A stretch of DNA of 64,000 bases from CAJWKT01 sp964465375 (lineage in GTDB: Bacteria > Pseudomonadota > Gammaproteobacteria > Steroidobacterales > Rariloculaceae), in the NCBI GenBank assembly GCA_964465375.1, contig CAYXIJ010000012.1:5374-69373 (forward strand), read 5' to 3'. The notes beneath the pieces were generated by a model. The model did no database searches. It was not told the origin of the DNA and saw only the letters and a list, made by a program, of their open reading frames with translations. The position numbers and the translations under genes were made by a program. Numbering within the stretch: the first letter of the stretch is position 1; each line of letters starts with the position of its first letter. Positions 1 through 6,911 of the stretch are shown here, piece by piece.

Positions 1-2
1 CG

Positions 3-317
3 CAGAAAATTTTTAGCTTTCCAGTGGCTGCTTTTGGAGAATTTGACCCGCTCTCACTGCTTGGGTTTGGTGGTCTCTTGGAGGTTTTTGGTGGTACTTT
101 GATTCTAGTGGGGCTATTTACACGTCCACTGTCTTTTCTAATGTCCGGTATGATGGCGGTCGCTTATTTTATGTTTTTTTCTCCCGGGGGATTTTGGACG
201 GTCGCTAATGGTGGTGACGCGGCTGTGCTTTACTGCTTTGTGTTTCTGTATTTGTCGGCAGCGGGTGGTGGGCCTTGGAGTCTGGATTATTTATGGAGAA
301 GAGGTAGATCGGACTAA
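3..317 (+). CDS. DoxX-family membrane protein (5' end outside window)
   Basis: The reading frame is open from the first bases of the window, so the N-terminus is missing; about 104 C-terminal residues remain. The visible part has three hydrophobic segments with the DoxX-type pattern: a Gly-rich helix ending LLEVFGGTLILVGLFTRP, then an FFSPGGFW-like loop, then a final helix before a short basic tail. DoxX/DoxD-like proteins are small four-helix inner-membrane proteins, often linked to quinone or thiosulfate redox chemistry, but the substrate here cannot be told. A GTG at position 24 is only an internal codon. The family call rests on pattern recognition of a partial protein. Confidence 0.65.
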   Translation, partial: QKIFSFPVAAFGEFDPLSLLGFGGLLEVFGGTLILVGLFTRPLSFLMSGMMAVAYFMFFSPGGFWTVANGGDAAVLYCFVFLYLSAAGGGPWSLDYLWRRGRSD

Positions 318-384
318 AAAACAAACGTATCTAATGACTAATTTCTTGGTCTAGCGTGGTTTGGGCTGTTTTTAGTAATTTTTA

Positions 385-1227
385 TTAGTGTGTCATGGAA
401 TAAACCACGTAATTAACAGCGAAACGGTAGGCAAGCGCCGTCATGGGTTCTGGGTACCATGGATCATCAGCATGCTCCCATGCATCACCCATATCCATAT
501 TGAAATTTATAGCCACTATCAGGCGACCCTCGTCATCATAGATTCCTCGCCAATGCGGCGTATCTCCGTCTGCCTGCCAGCGACCGCCACGACCAGGAAT
601 CTGGGTTCGTTGATCAAGGTCATACAAGACATGCAACAGAGGATCGTTATCGTCAATCTCAAGAATTGGACGATCTGGAAAGGCGCGCTGTATGGACTGA
701 ACAAAAACAGCCCATTCATAACTTCCCCAGAAGTCATCCACCATGAGAAAGCCGCCCCTGAAAAGATACTCACGCAACCTTGCTGCTTCCTCATCGCTTA
801 GATACCACTGCCCGACTTCGACCGCGTACAACCACGGGTAGTCCATTAGCTCAGCGTCCATTATGCTTACTGTGCGACCCTGTGCTCCTGTGTCGAGTTG
901 TGTTAGTCGGCTTAGTCCTTGGAGTAGATGTATTTCTGCTTCTGGATAATCTGTTAGCCAGGCACCACGTCCACGACGGCGATATCCAGCGTCTGAATAT
1001 GCCAGGCGCGTGAAATAAAATTCAGCCTCTGGTCTACTCTCAATGGAGCTATCGGAAATTTGTCCGCTTACCTGGATCAGATACCCACTTCCTAAAAAGA
1101 CAGCAATTAGGGCAGTAAAGGCCAGAGCATATTTTTTTGTAGCGATCTTTTGGGTAAGGACTCGGATACTGATTCCTCCAGAAAAATATTGCTGCAACCT
1201 GGTGGAGTTGATCAAAATTCTTTCCAT
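385..1227 (-). CDS. DUF4159 domain protein with N-terminal membrane anchor
   Basis: 280 residues. One hydrophobic helix lies at about residues 34-52 (signal anchor), followed by a DUF4159 domain. Typical family stretches are visible: EFYFTRLAYSD near residue 70, a LMDYPWLYAVEVGQW block near 130, LREYLFRGGFLMVDDFWG near 150, and DDPWYPEPMTALAYRFAVNYVVYSMTH at the end, where the last 8 residues finish the protein. The biochemical role of DUF4159 is unknown; related domains occur at the C-terminus of membrane proteins in aerotolerance/BatA-type loci. The ATG at 1227 lies 16 bases inside the upstream serine hydrolase gene, so the two are probably translationally coupled. Family call is good; function is unknown. 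Confidence 0.8.
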   Translation of the reverse strand: MERILINSTRLQQYFSGGISIRVLTQKIATKKYALAFTALIAVFLGSGYLIQVSGQISDSSIESRPEAEFYFTRLAYSDAGYRRRGRGAWLTDYPEAEIHLLQGLSRLTQLDTGAQGRTVSIMDAELMDYPWLYAVEVGQWYLSDEEAARLREYLFRGGFLMVDDFWGSYEWAVFVQSIQRAFPDRPILEIDDNDPLLHVLYDLDQRTQIPGRGGRWQADGDTPHWRGIYDDEGRLIVAINFNMDMGDAWEHADDPWYPEPMTALAYRFAVNYVVYSMTH

Positions 1228-2210
1228 TTTTTAATGGCTCTAGAGGCGGGTAGGACGATGGAGTGTTCAACGAGGTCGTAAACACTTTGTGTGTGTGCTC
1301 GGCGGCCTATTCCAGGATTGCTTGATGAGGTGGTTACTACAGTGAGCTCCAAGGCAGGAACGAGCAAAATGAACTGCCCTCCGTAGCCCCATGCGTAAGG
1401 GGTAGTAAAACCCCCCATTTCTCGGATCCACCAACCATATCCATAGGATCGACCGTTTTCTCGCGTTGATTTGGTGTGTGCTTGGAGTGATCTATTTATC
1501 CAGTCCGGCGGAATAATCTGATGGCCATCTATTTGACCATTATTCCGATATAACTCCCCAAATTTCATCATTTGTCTAGGGGTCATTTCCATATCATTGC
1601 CCCCAAAATAAATACCTTGAGGGTCTTGTGGCCAGGACGCAAGACGAAAGCCCAGGGATTTGGTCAGTGCTTGGCGTGCAAATTCCAGTGTGGTGATATC
1701 AGCTGCTAGCGTGAGGATCGCCGAAAGCAGATGTGTATTGCCAGTGCTGTATTCCATTATAGTGCCGGGGTGCAATTCCAGGGGTTGGCTCAACGCATAA
1801 TCGACCCAATTTCGACTTTGTACCCACGCACCGTAATTGCGATTACTGGTTGTTTCCAGGCCGGACTGCATGGTCAGAAGGTCCTCAATGGTAATCCTGC
1901 GTTTGAGTGCATCGCCTTCTTCAGATAGCAATCCTGCAAAATAATCGCCAATCGGTTGTTGTACACTTTCAATGTGGCCTTGCTCAATAGCGATGCCTAC
2001 AAGAGCCGAGATCCAGCTTTTTGAGACAGATTTCACATTTGCTAACTGTCTTTGCGTAGTTCCATTAAAGTACCGCTCGAAAACAGACTGGCCATTCCAG
2101 CTTATAAGTATGCTGTGTAATCTCGGCATGACTTCAGCTTTTGCGAGGGCATCCCGGAATTCAAATGTTGGTTGATTTAAATCTTCCGCCTGGGCATCAG
2201 CTAGCCCCAA
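1212..2210 (-). CDS. Exported serine hydrolase, beta-lactamase/class C (S12) family
   Basis: Counting from a TTG at 2210 the product is 332 residues. The class C-type nucleophile motif SVSK is at residues 61-64, the LLTMQSGL signature near 111-118 and the second-motif tyrosine in EYSTGN at residue 154. These proteins hydrolyse esters, amides or D-amino-acid peptides; the substrate is not predictable. The frame stays open upstream of 2210 and encodes a hydrophobic signal-peptide-like segment (RVCILAIFFTLSILNAG, then LADA just after the TTG), yet I find no ATG, GTG or TTG in that upstream stretch before about 2335. The true start is therefore unresolved: a non-canonical start or a small frameshift is likely. 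The 3' end overlaps the DUF4159 gene. Confidence 0.8.
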   Translation of the reverse strand: MGLADAQAEDLNQPTFEFRDALAKAEVMPRLHSILISWNGQSVFERYFNGTTQRQLANVKSVSKSWISALVGIAIEQGHIESVQQPIGDYFAGLLSEEGDALKRRITIEDLLTMQSGLETTSNRNYGAWVQSRNWVDYALSQPLELHPGTIMEYSTGNTHLLSAILTLAADITTLEFARQALTKSLGFRLASWPQDPQGIYFGGNDMEMTPRQMMKFGELYRNNGQIDGHQIIPPDWINRSLQAHTKSTRENGRSYGYGWWIREMGGFTTPYAWGYGGQFILLVPALELTVVTTSSSNPGIGRRAHTQSVYDLVEHSIVLPASRAIKKWKEF

Positions 2211-2320
2211 GATGCCAGCATTCAGTATCGAGAGAGTAAAAAAAATAGCTAATATACAAACTCGTATTTTGCGAACAGATACTGCTAGCCTTCCGAGGGT
2301 GCTTAAATTTTTTAGTACGT

Positions 2321-3361
2321 CTAAAATTTCAGATTAACCAATTGTAAAAGTTCGCTACTATATTTTTCGCGCGCCTCAGAATATACAGGCTTGATTGCTT
2401 CAATAAATTCATTCATCTGATTTGGTGTGAGCTCAAGAATTTCACCGCCCGCTTTTTGTATTTCTTCCGCGGCCTCCAATTCTTCTTTTTCCTTTAATTG
2501 TCGCTGAAAGTCAACCGCATCCTTGATCGCTATTTTCATTTCTGCTTGAAGCGCTTCCGGCCACTCATCATATGATTGACGGTGCAGAAAAATTGGTCTA
2601 GATATGTAGAAGTGATTTGTCGCCGTATGGTATTGATGAAAATTATGCACACCGTAGGTCACGGTGTTAGCAAAAGGATTTTCCTGAGCATCTAGAGTGC
2701 CTGCCTTGATTCGGGTAATAGCCTCGGATAAATCGAGGATTTCAGGGGTTGCACCTAGCAATTCAAATGTTCGAAGATGAACCTTGCTGGGAAGGACGCG
2801 CATTTGCAGTCCCTCCAAGTCATTAGGTGTCTGTATAGGTCTAATACGATTAGATATATGCCGTAATCCGTTTTCAAAATATCCCAGAATGCGGTAATTC
2901 ATCTGCTCTTCAATACGTGCAGTTAGTGTTTTTCCAAGCTCACCATCCATTGCAGCTCTTGCAGAAGAGCTATCAGAAAAGAGAAAAGGAAGATCTATTA
3001 GGCCTAAATCGGGGACGCGCTCTGTCATATAGCTACTGGATTGGTAGCCAAGCGTTAGCATTCCACGTTCAACCATCCATAAGATGTCAAGCCCCTGATA
3101 GCCGAGATCTAGGATGTTGTAGACGTACTTTATGTCTACCATGTCTCCAAATTTATCTATAAGTCGGTCACCTATTCTTTTCAGGGCCAGACTAAAACTG
3201 GTAGTAGGTGGTCCGTACCCGCCCATGATGATCCGGATTGGCGTGCTGGTTGAGCTGACGGGAATACTCTCCTGTGCTTTTGCGATAGACACTCCAAGCC
3301 CCTTTGAGGTTGTGCTTAAGCCTATTAGAGCCGAAGCTTTTAGAAATCCACGCCTTGACAT
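2321..3361 (-). CDS. TRAP-type C4-dicarboxylate transporter substrate-binding protein (DctP family)
   Basis: 346 residues from the ATG at 3361, chosen because it opens with a Tat-like SRRGFLK signal and hydrophobic stretch; the frame extends to 3445 without looking coding. The mature part has the DctP/TAXI-like layout, with a QMRVLPSKVH-like hinge near residue 190 and the diagnostic TLDAQENPF segment near 230. It would bind an organic acid in the periplasm and deliver it to a DctQM permease. No DctQ or DctM gene is visible within this window on either side, so it is an orphan here. The next gene on this strand is the serine hydrolase, about 110 bases downstream. Confidence 0.85.
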   Translation of the reverse strand: MSRRGFLKASALIGLSTTSKGLGVSIAKAQESIPVSSTSTPIRIIMGGYGPPTTSFSLALKRIGDRLIDKFGDMVDIKYVYNILDLGYQGLDILWMVERGMLTLGYQSSSYMTERVPDLGLIDLPFLFSDSSSARAAMDGELGKTLTARIEEQMNYRILGYFENGLRHISNRIRPIQTPNDLEGLQMRVLPSKVHLRTFELLGATPEILDLSEAITRIKAGTLDAQENPFANTVTYGVHNFHQYHTATNHFYISRPIFLHRQSYDEWPEALQAEMKIAIKDAVDFQRQLKEKEELEAAEEIQKAGGEILELTPNQMNEFIEAIKPVYSEAREKYSSELLQLVNLKF

Positions 3362-3595
3362 AAACTTTCTATAGTGACCTATTAAGCCGCGGATTATGGC
3401 TGGGTCTGGGCGACTGTCAAGGTGAAGTTGGTGACATTGAGCCAAAACAAATATATTCGCTGACTGTCTTCGTCATAATGTATCCGGACCTTGCTGATTG
3501 GCGATAAGCTTTCTTTTCAATTACATTGGGTAGCTAGCAAGGGTTTTTATTACCATATTTTTTGGCTGTTTATCATCTTCTGAAGGGGATATTAA

Positions 3596-4573
3596 GTGGG
3601 TAAGTTGTGTTTTATGTTGCGCAGGACAATAGTAACAGTTGTACTTGCAGCATTTTTACTACCAGGATTTGGGTCTGCACAGGAGCGGGTAGGCGGGCAC
3701 AGTGCCCCAGCGGTAAGTTCTGCTGCGTGGGTTACTGATTCTGTCTGTCCAGACGATGCGCATGCTGCCTTTCATGCTTGTGCGACTGAGGCTGCTAAAA
3801 CTTTTGAGCCACCTCGTACCCCGGATGGCCAGCCGAATCTGAGTGGTATCTGGAGGCGTCGCGCGGCAGCACATGAGAGTCTTCAGTCTCATCCCCGAAC
3901 GTTGGATGATTTTGGTGCTGCCAGTATCGTGGTAGATCCGTCTGACGGGATAGTTCCTCTGCAGCCTTGGGCAGAGGCACAACGTCGTTACAATCGTTCA
4001 GCCTACATTCATCACAATGCTATCTGTCGTTTGGACGGACTTCCGGTAACAATGTATATGACCGGCACTTATCAATTTATGCAAAGCTCAGGTTATTTCC
4101 TTGTCCAAGGCGAAGAAGCTCATGCGTACCGTGTTGTTTCTCTGGATGATCGACCCCATATTGGCAGGAGGCTCAAACTTTGGAATGGGGATTCTGTAGG
4201 GAGGTGGGAAGGTAATACCCTGGTAGTTGAGACAGCTAACCAGAATGCGAGGCCATGGCTAGATCAACGCGGACGATTCTATACTGATGAAGCACGGGTC
4301 GAGGAACGCTTTACCCTTATTGATGCAAATACCATACATTGGCAGGCAACTATAGATGACTCAAATGTGTATACCAGTCCGTTTACGATTGCCCTTGCTT
4401 ATCGTCGTAGCACCGTAGAGGATTTTGAAATTTGGGAAGAGGCCTGCTTTGAAGATAATGATCTATCAGCAGAAATGTTTATGAATGTGGGCTACAAGGT
4501 CTACCCAGGTATTACTGGTGATGAGGCGCGACGATTTAAGGTTGCATGGGAGCTAGAGGAGGGGGAGCGGTGA
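3596..4573 (+). CDS. Exported hypothetical protein of the DUF6152-neighbour family (paralogue A)
   Basis: 325 residues from a GTG preceded by AAGGGG at proper spacing; an ATG six codons later is the alternative. Residues about 8-28 form a Sec signal peptide ending GSAQ. The mature protein begins with PPRTPDGQPNLSGIW, a hallmark of a widespread uncharacterised secreted family, and later has GDSVGRWEGNTLVVET, WLDQRGRFYTDE and ALAYRRS. The same landmarks recur in the protein at 4986-5729, so the two are paralogues flanking a DUF6152 gene. Two Cys near the mature N-terminus (CPDDAHAAFHAC) may form a disulfide. No enzymatic function is known. The stop overlaps the next start as GTGA. Confidence 0.75.
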   Translation: MGKLCFMLRRTIVTVVLAAFLLPGFGSAQERVGGHSAPAVSSAAWVTDSVCPDDAHAAFHACATEAAKTFEPPRTPDGQPNLSGIWRRRAAAHESLQSHPRTLDDFGAASIVVDPSDGIVPLQPWAEAQRRYNRSAYIHHNAICRLDGLPVTMYMTGTYQFMQSSGYFLVQGEEAHAYRVVSLDDRPHIGRRLKLWNGDSVGRWEGNTLVVETANQNARPWLDQRGRFYTDEARVEERFTLIDANTIHWQATIDDSNVYTSPFTIALAYRRSTVEDFEIWEEACFEDNDLSAEMFMNVGYKVYPGITGDEARRFKVAWELEEGER

Positions 4574-4974
4574 GCCTAGAAACAAAGAAGTCTTTTGTTC
4601 CTGTCTTGTGTGGCGTGATAGGTTTTTTCATCTTGCGTTCAGCTGAGACTCATCATTCAATTGCTGCCCAATTTGATATGACGAAGGAAATAGCGATAGA
4701 AGGTCTCATTTTAGAGATGGAGTGGCGAAATCCACACGCATGGCTGCAGATTGAAGCGAGCAACGAGGATGGCCAGCCAGAGATTTGGAAAATCGAATTC
4801 GGTAGTGCGAATTCATTATACCGAAGGGGTTGGCGGAGAGACGATTTGCCAGTGGGTGCAAAGGTAAGCATTAATGGGTTACCAGCCCGAGATGGCTCAA
4901 GGGTTGTGGGGGCCGAGGATGTTACTTTACCGGATGGCAGAACACTTTTTGCTGGGACTGGGCCCGAAAATTGA
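4570..4974 (+). CDS. DUF6152 family exported protein
   Basis: 134 residues from the GTG at 4570, which overlaps the upstream stop (GTGA) and follows a GGAGGGGGAG ribosome-binding site; this beats the start at 4546. A signal-peptide-like hydrophobic segment (VPVLCGVIGFFIL) precedes the mature start at AETHHSIAAQFD, the usual DUF6152 opening. The family body is present: a WRNPHAWL motif, IWKIEFGSANSLYRRGW, and a terminal LPDGRTLFAGT. Function is unknown. Because it is translationally coupled on both sides to two paralogous secreted proteins, it is probably a stoichiometric partner in one periplasmic system. Confidence 0.8.
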   Translation: MSLETKKSFVPVLCGVIGFFILRSAETHHSIAAQFDMTKEIAIEGLILEMEWRNPHAWLQIEASNEDGQPEIWKIEFGSANSLYRRGWRRDDLPVGAKVSINGLPARDGSRVVGAEDVTLPDGRTLFAGTGPEN

Positions 4975-4985
4975 GAGGTAGGGCT

Positions 4986-5729
4986 ATGAGTTCATCACAA
5001 TTTAGATTGCGACTAACCGCAACATTGTTTTATTTTTTGCCATTGCTTGGTGTTGGGCAGGATTATTCTCCACCTAGGACGGAACATGGTGATCCGGATC
5101 TTCAGGGGATATGGCAGGCTTTAAACACCGCGGTCTGGGACATCCAAGATCATCCGGCAACATTAGGCGTACCAGCTGGGCAAGGTGTTGTAATTGGTGG
5201 CGAAATTCCATACCAGGCGTGGGCTATAGAGCAAAGGGAGGAGAATCATAAAAACCGGTTGACGGCTGATCCGGAGGCAAATTGCAAAATGGTTGGGGTT
5301 CCTAGAATTACCTACATGCCGTATCCCTTTCAAATTTTTCAAACACCGGATCAGATTGTTTTTTTGTATGAGTATGTTCATTCAATTCGGAATATTTTTA
5401 TGAATAGCACTCATCCTGAAGGTCCAATTCAATGGTGGATGGGGGATTCGCGTGGACATTGGGACGGGGATACTCTGGTAGTCGACGTGGTGCATTTTAC
5501 AGATCAAACTTGGCTTGATCGCTCTGGAAACTTTCACAGCGAGTCACTTCATGTAGTCGAACGCTATACCCGAACAGGACCAAACCACATGTTGTATGAG
5601 GTAACTATAGAAGATCCAGAGGTATTTACTGAGCCTTGGCGGATGAGTATGCCTCTGTATCGAAGGCAAGAAGAAAATAGTCGGATCCTTGAGTATGAGT
5701 GTTACGCTTATCTTGGCGATAAAAATTAA
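4986..5729 (+). CDS. Exported hypothetical protein of the DUF6152-neighbour family (paralogue B)
   Basis: 247 residues from the ATG at 4986, which has GAGAGGTAGGG upstream; the TTG at 4971 overlapping the DUF6152 stop is less likely. A Sec signal (LTATLFYFLPLLGVGQ) precedes PPRTEHGDPDLQGIW, matching the opening of paralogue A. Other shared landmarks are WWMGDSRGHWDGDTLVVDV, TWLDRSGNFHSE, VVERYTR, TIEDPEVFTEPW and PLYRRQ. It is about 80 residues shorter than paralogue A, mainly at both ends. Function is unknown. The stop TAA shares its last A with the ATG of a 33-codon ORF. Confidence 0.75.
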   Translation: MSSSQFRLRLTATLFYFLPLLGVGQDYSPPRTEHGDPDLQGIWQALNTAVWDIQDHPATLGVPAGQGVVIGGEIPYQAWAIEQREENHKNRLTADPEANCKMVGVPRITYMPYPFQIFQTPDQIVFLYEYVHSIRNIFMNSTHPEGPIQWWMGDSRGHWDGDTLVVDVVHFTDQTWLDRSGNFHSESLHVVERYTRTGPNHMLYEVTIEDPEVFTEPWRMSMPLYRRQEENSRILEYECYAYLGDKN

Positions 5730-5830
5730 TGATAAGAAAAGTAGTTATTGCTGCCGGTGGCAATCGTCGTACCTTTACCGAAGAAGGCGATACTTTGGTT
5801 GCTTTTGTACTTCCGGAAACTAGTGACTAA
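5729..5830 (+). CDS. Possible 33-residue coupled small ORF
   Basis: An ATG overlaps the upstream TAA (TAATG) and opens 33 codons ending at a TAA. The peptide starts MIRKVVIAAGGNRR and ends LVAFVLPETSD. The overlap geometry matches the other coupled junctions of this cluster, and the codon use looks like its neighbours. It has no recognisable domain. It could be a real small protein, the shrunken remnant of a longer fourth gene cut by the GC-rich insertion that begins just downstream, or chance. Confidence 0.35.
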   Translation: MIRKVVIAAGGNRRTFTEEGDTLVAFVLPETSD

Positions 5831-5838
5831 AAGTTTTC

Positions 5839-6591
5839 TCAGTAAGGCGGTCCAACCGCGACACGCTTCCCGGTCACCGTATGACTCTCCGCCATGTCGA
5901 TGACGGCGATCGCGTAATCCTCTTTGGAGAGCAAACTCGAGCCATTTCGATCGAACAGCGTCTCCTGATCTCCAAGCCGATAGCGGCCTGTATACTCGCC
6001 CGTTCCCATGATGGACCTGTACGCTGCCGACATTACAGTCCAATCGAAACCCGTGGAGTGTCGGTAGGCCTCGAGTGCCAGCCAGTGGCCTCGGAACAGG
6101 CCATGCATAGGGGTACCGGGTTCGATATCAAGGGTGTCAAATACGAGCATGCCATCCGTGTTCAGCGTCGTGCCGCTACCGACCTGTATAACGTACGGGG
6201 TTGCATCGCCAAGCCGGGAAGCTGCTTCGATGTAGGCATTCACGCCTCGAAAAGCGACCGCTTCCTCGGGTGTGTTGCCCGGCCCGACACCACCGACGGC
6301 AATGATTACGGCATCCGCGCCCTGGATCGTCGCGACGATCGAGTCCGGGTCGGTGACGTCACCCCGTACAGCAGAGAAATGTGCATTTTCAGTCCGCAAG
6401 CTTTCGGGATTGCGCGAAACACCGATGACCTCGTGGCCGCGGCGCAGAGCTTCCTCGACAATCAAGCTGCCGACGTTGCCGCTCGCACCATAGACGACGA
6501 AGGTGTCGGCAAGGGCGTTCGCTGCAAACGGTCCGAGCAGGCTCAGCATGACGAGGGTGGTTATGATGAAGTCTGGTCCGTTGCGTTTCAT
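5839..6591 (-). CDS. Exported atypical SDR, NAD(P)-binding (NmrA-like)
   Basis: 250 residues from the ATG at 6591, set by a strong AAGGAG 7 bases upstream. Residues 1-28 form a Sec signal peptide ending ANALA. The Rossmann start VVYGASGNVGSLIVEEALRR follows, with the GxxGxxG pattern, then NPESL, a DVTDPDSI segment and an AVIIAVGG strand, typical of atypical extended SDRs that bind NAD(P)H or act as sensors without the classic Tyr-Lys pair. Base composition is clearly GC-richer than the neighbours and codon use differs (GCC, GAC, CGC favoured), which suggests recent transfer. It lies directly behind a truncated aldo/keto reductase fragment. A periplasmic Rossmann oxidoreductase is unusual; cofactor supply is unclear. 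Confidence 0.75.
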   Translation of the reverse strand: MKRNGPDFIITTLVMLSLLGPFAANALADTFVVYGASGNVGSLIVEEALRRGHEVIGVSRNPESLRTENAHFSAVRGDVTDPDSIVATIQGADAVIIAVGGVGPGNTPEEAVAFRGVNAYIEAASRLGDATPYVIQVGSGTTLNTDGMLVFDTLDIEPGTPMHGLFRGHWLALEAYRHSTGFDWTVMSAAYRSIMGTGEYTGRYRLGDQETLFDRNGSSLLSKEDYAIAVIDMAESHTVTGKRVAVGPPY

Positions 6592-6713
6592 TATTACTCC
6601 TTCTTGCCGAGCGAAACAGCCAACAATAGCCGTCCCTGATTCGAAGTCAACTCGCTTGCGGTATCCCGCCGGCGCCAAGCTGGCCAGATTGTGCGATCTT
6701 CCCGTTTCTTGTG

Positions 6714-6875
6714 ATAGTTTCGCGTCCCAGTTTCAGTGACGGGTACGGTCTCCCCGGCAGATAAAATTTTCTTTTCTATCAGGACTTCCTGGGAAAGGCT
6801 GGCTTCCAAACCAAAGATTTGGGAGGCATTTGCTCCAGCACTTACTTTGATTGCATCCTTTCTCGTCATCTTCAT
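6714..6875 (-). pseudogene. N-terminal fragment of a signal-bearing aldo/keto reductase
   Basis: The frame from the ATG at 6875 reads MKMTRKDAIKVSAGANASQ (a Tat-like or degraded Tat signal), then VLIEKKILSAGETVPV and GTRNY. This is the start of the aldo/keto reductase family found in these bacteria, in which the phrase continues into the NADPH barrel with its Asp-Tyr-Lys-His tetrad. Here similarity stops at about residue 54 (position 6714); the frame then runs through unrelated sequence into the SDR leader and stops at 6594. No barrel or catalytic residues remain. I interpret it as a gene cut by the arrival of the GC-rich SDR segment. The family call on 54 residues is moderate. Confidence 0.5.
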
Positions 6876-6911
6876 TGCAGTAGCGCTCCAGTGATTACTC
6901 GCTACCCTTTG

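Noticed and set aside
388..801. 137-codon open frame antisense to the DUF4159 gene
   Set aside because: It lies wholly within a well-supported coding frame on the other strand and its translation looks random.
5881..6639. 252-codon open frame antisense to the SDR gene
   Set aside because: It is a shadow of the GC-rich SDR coding strand; it has no ribosome-binding site and no recognisable domain, while the SDR frame shows a clean signal and Rossmann motif.
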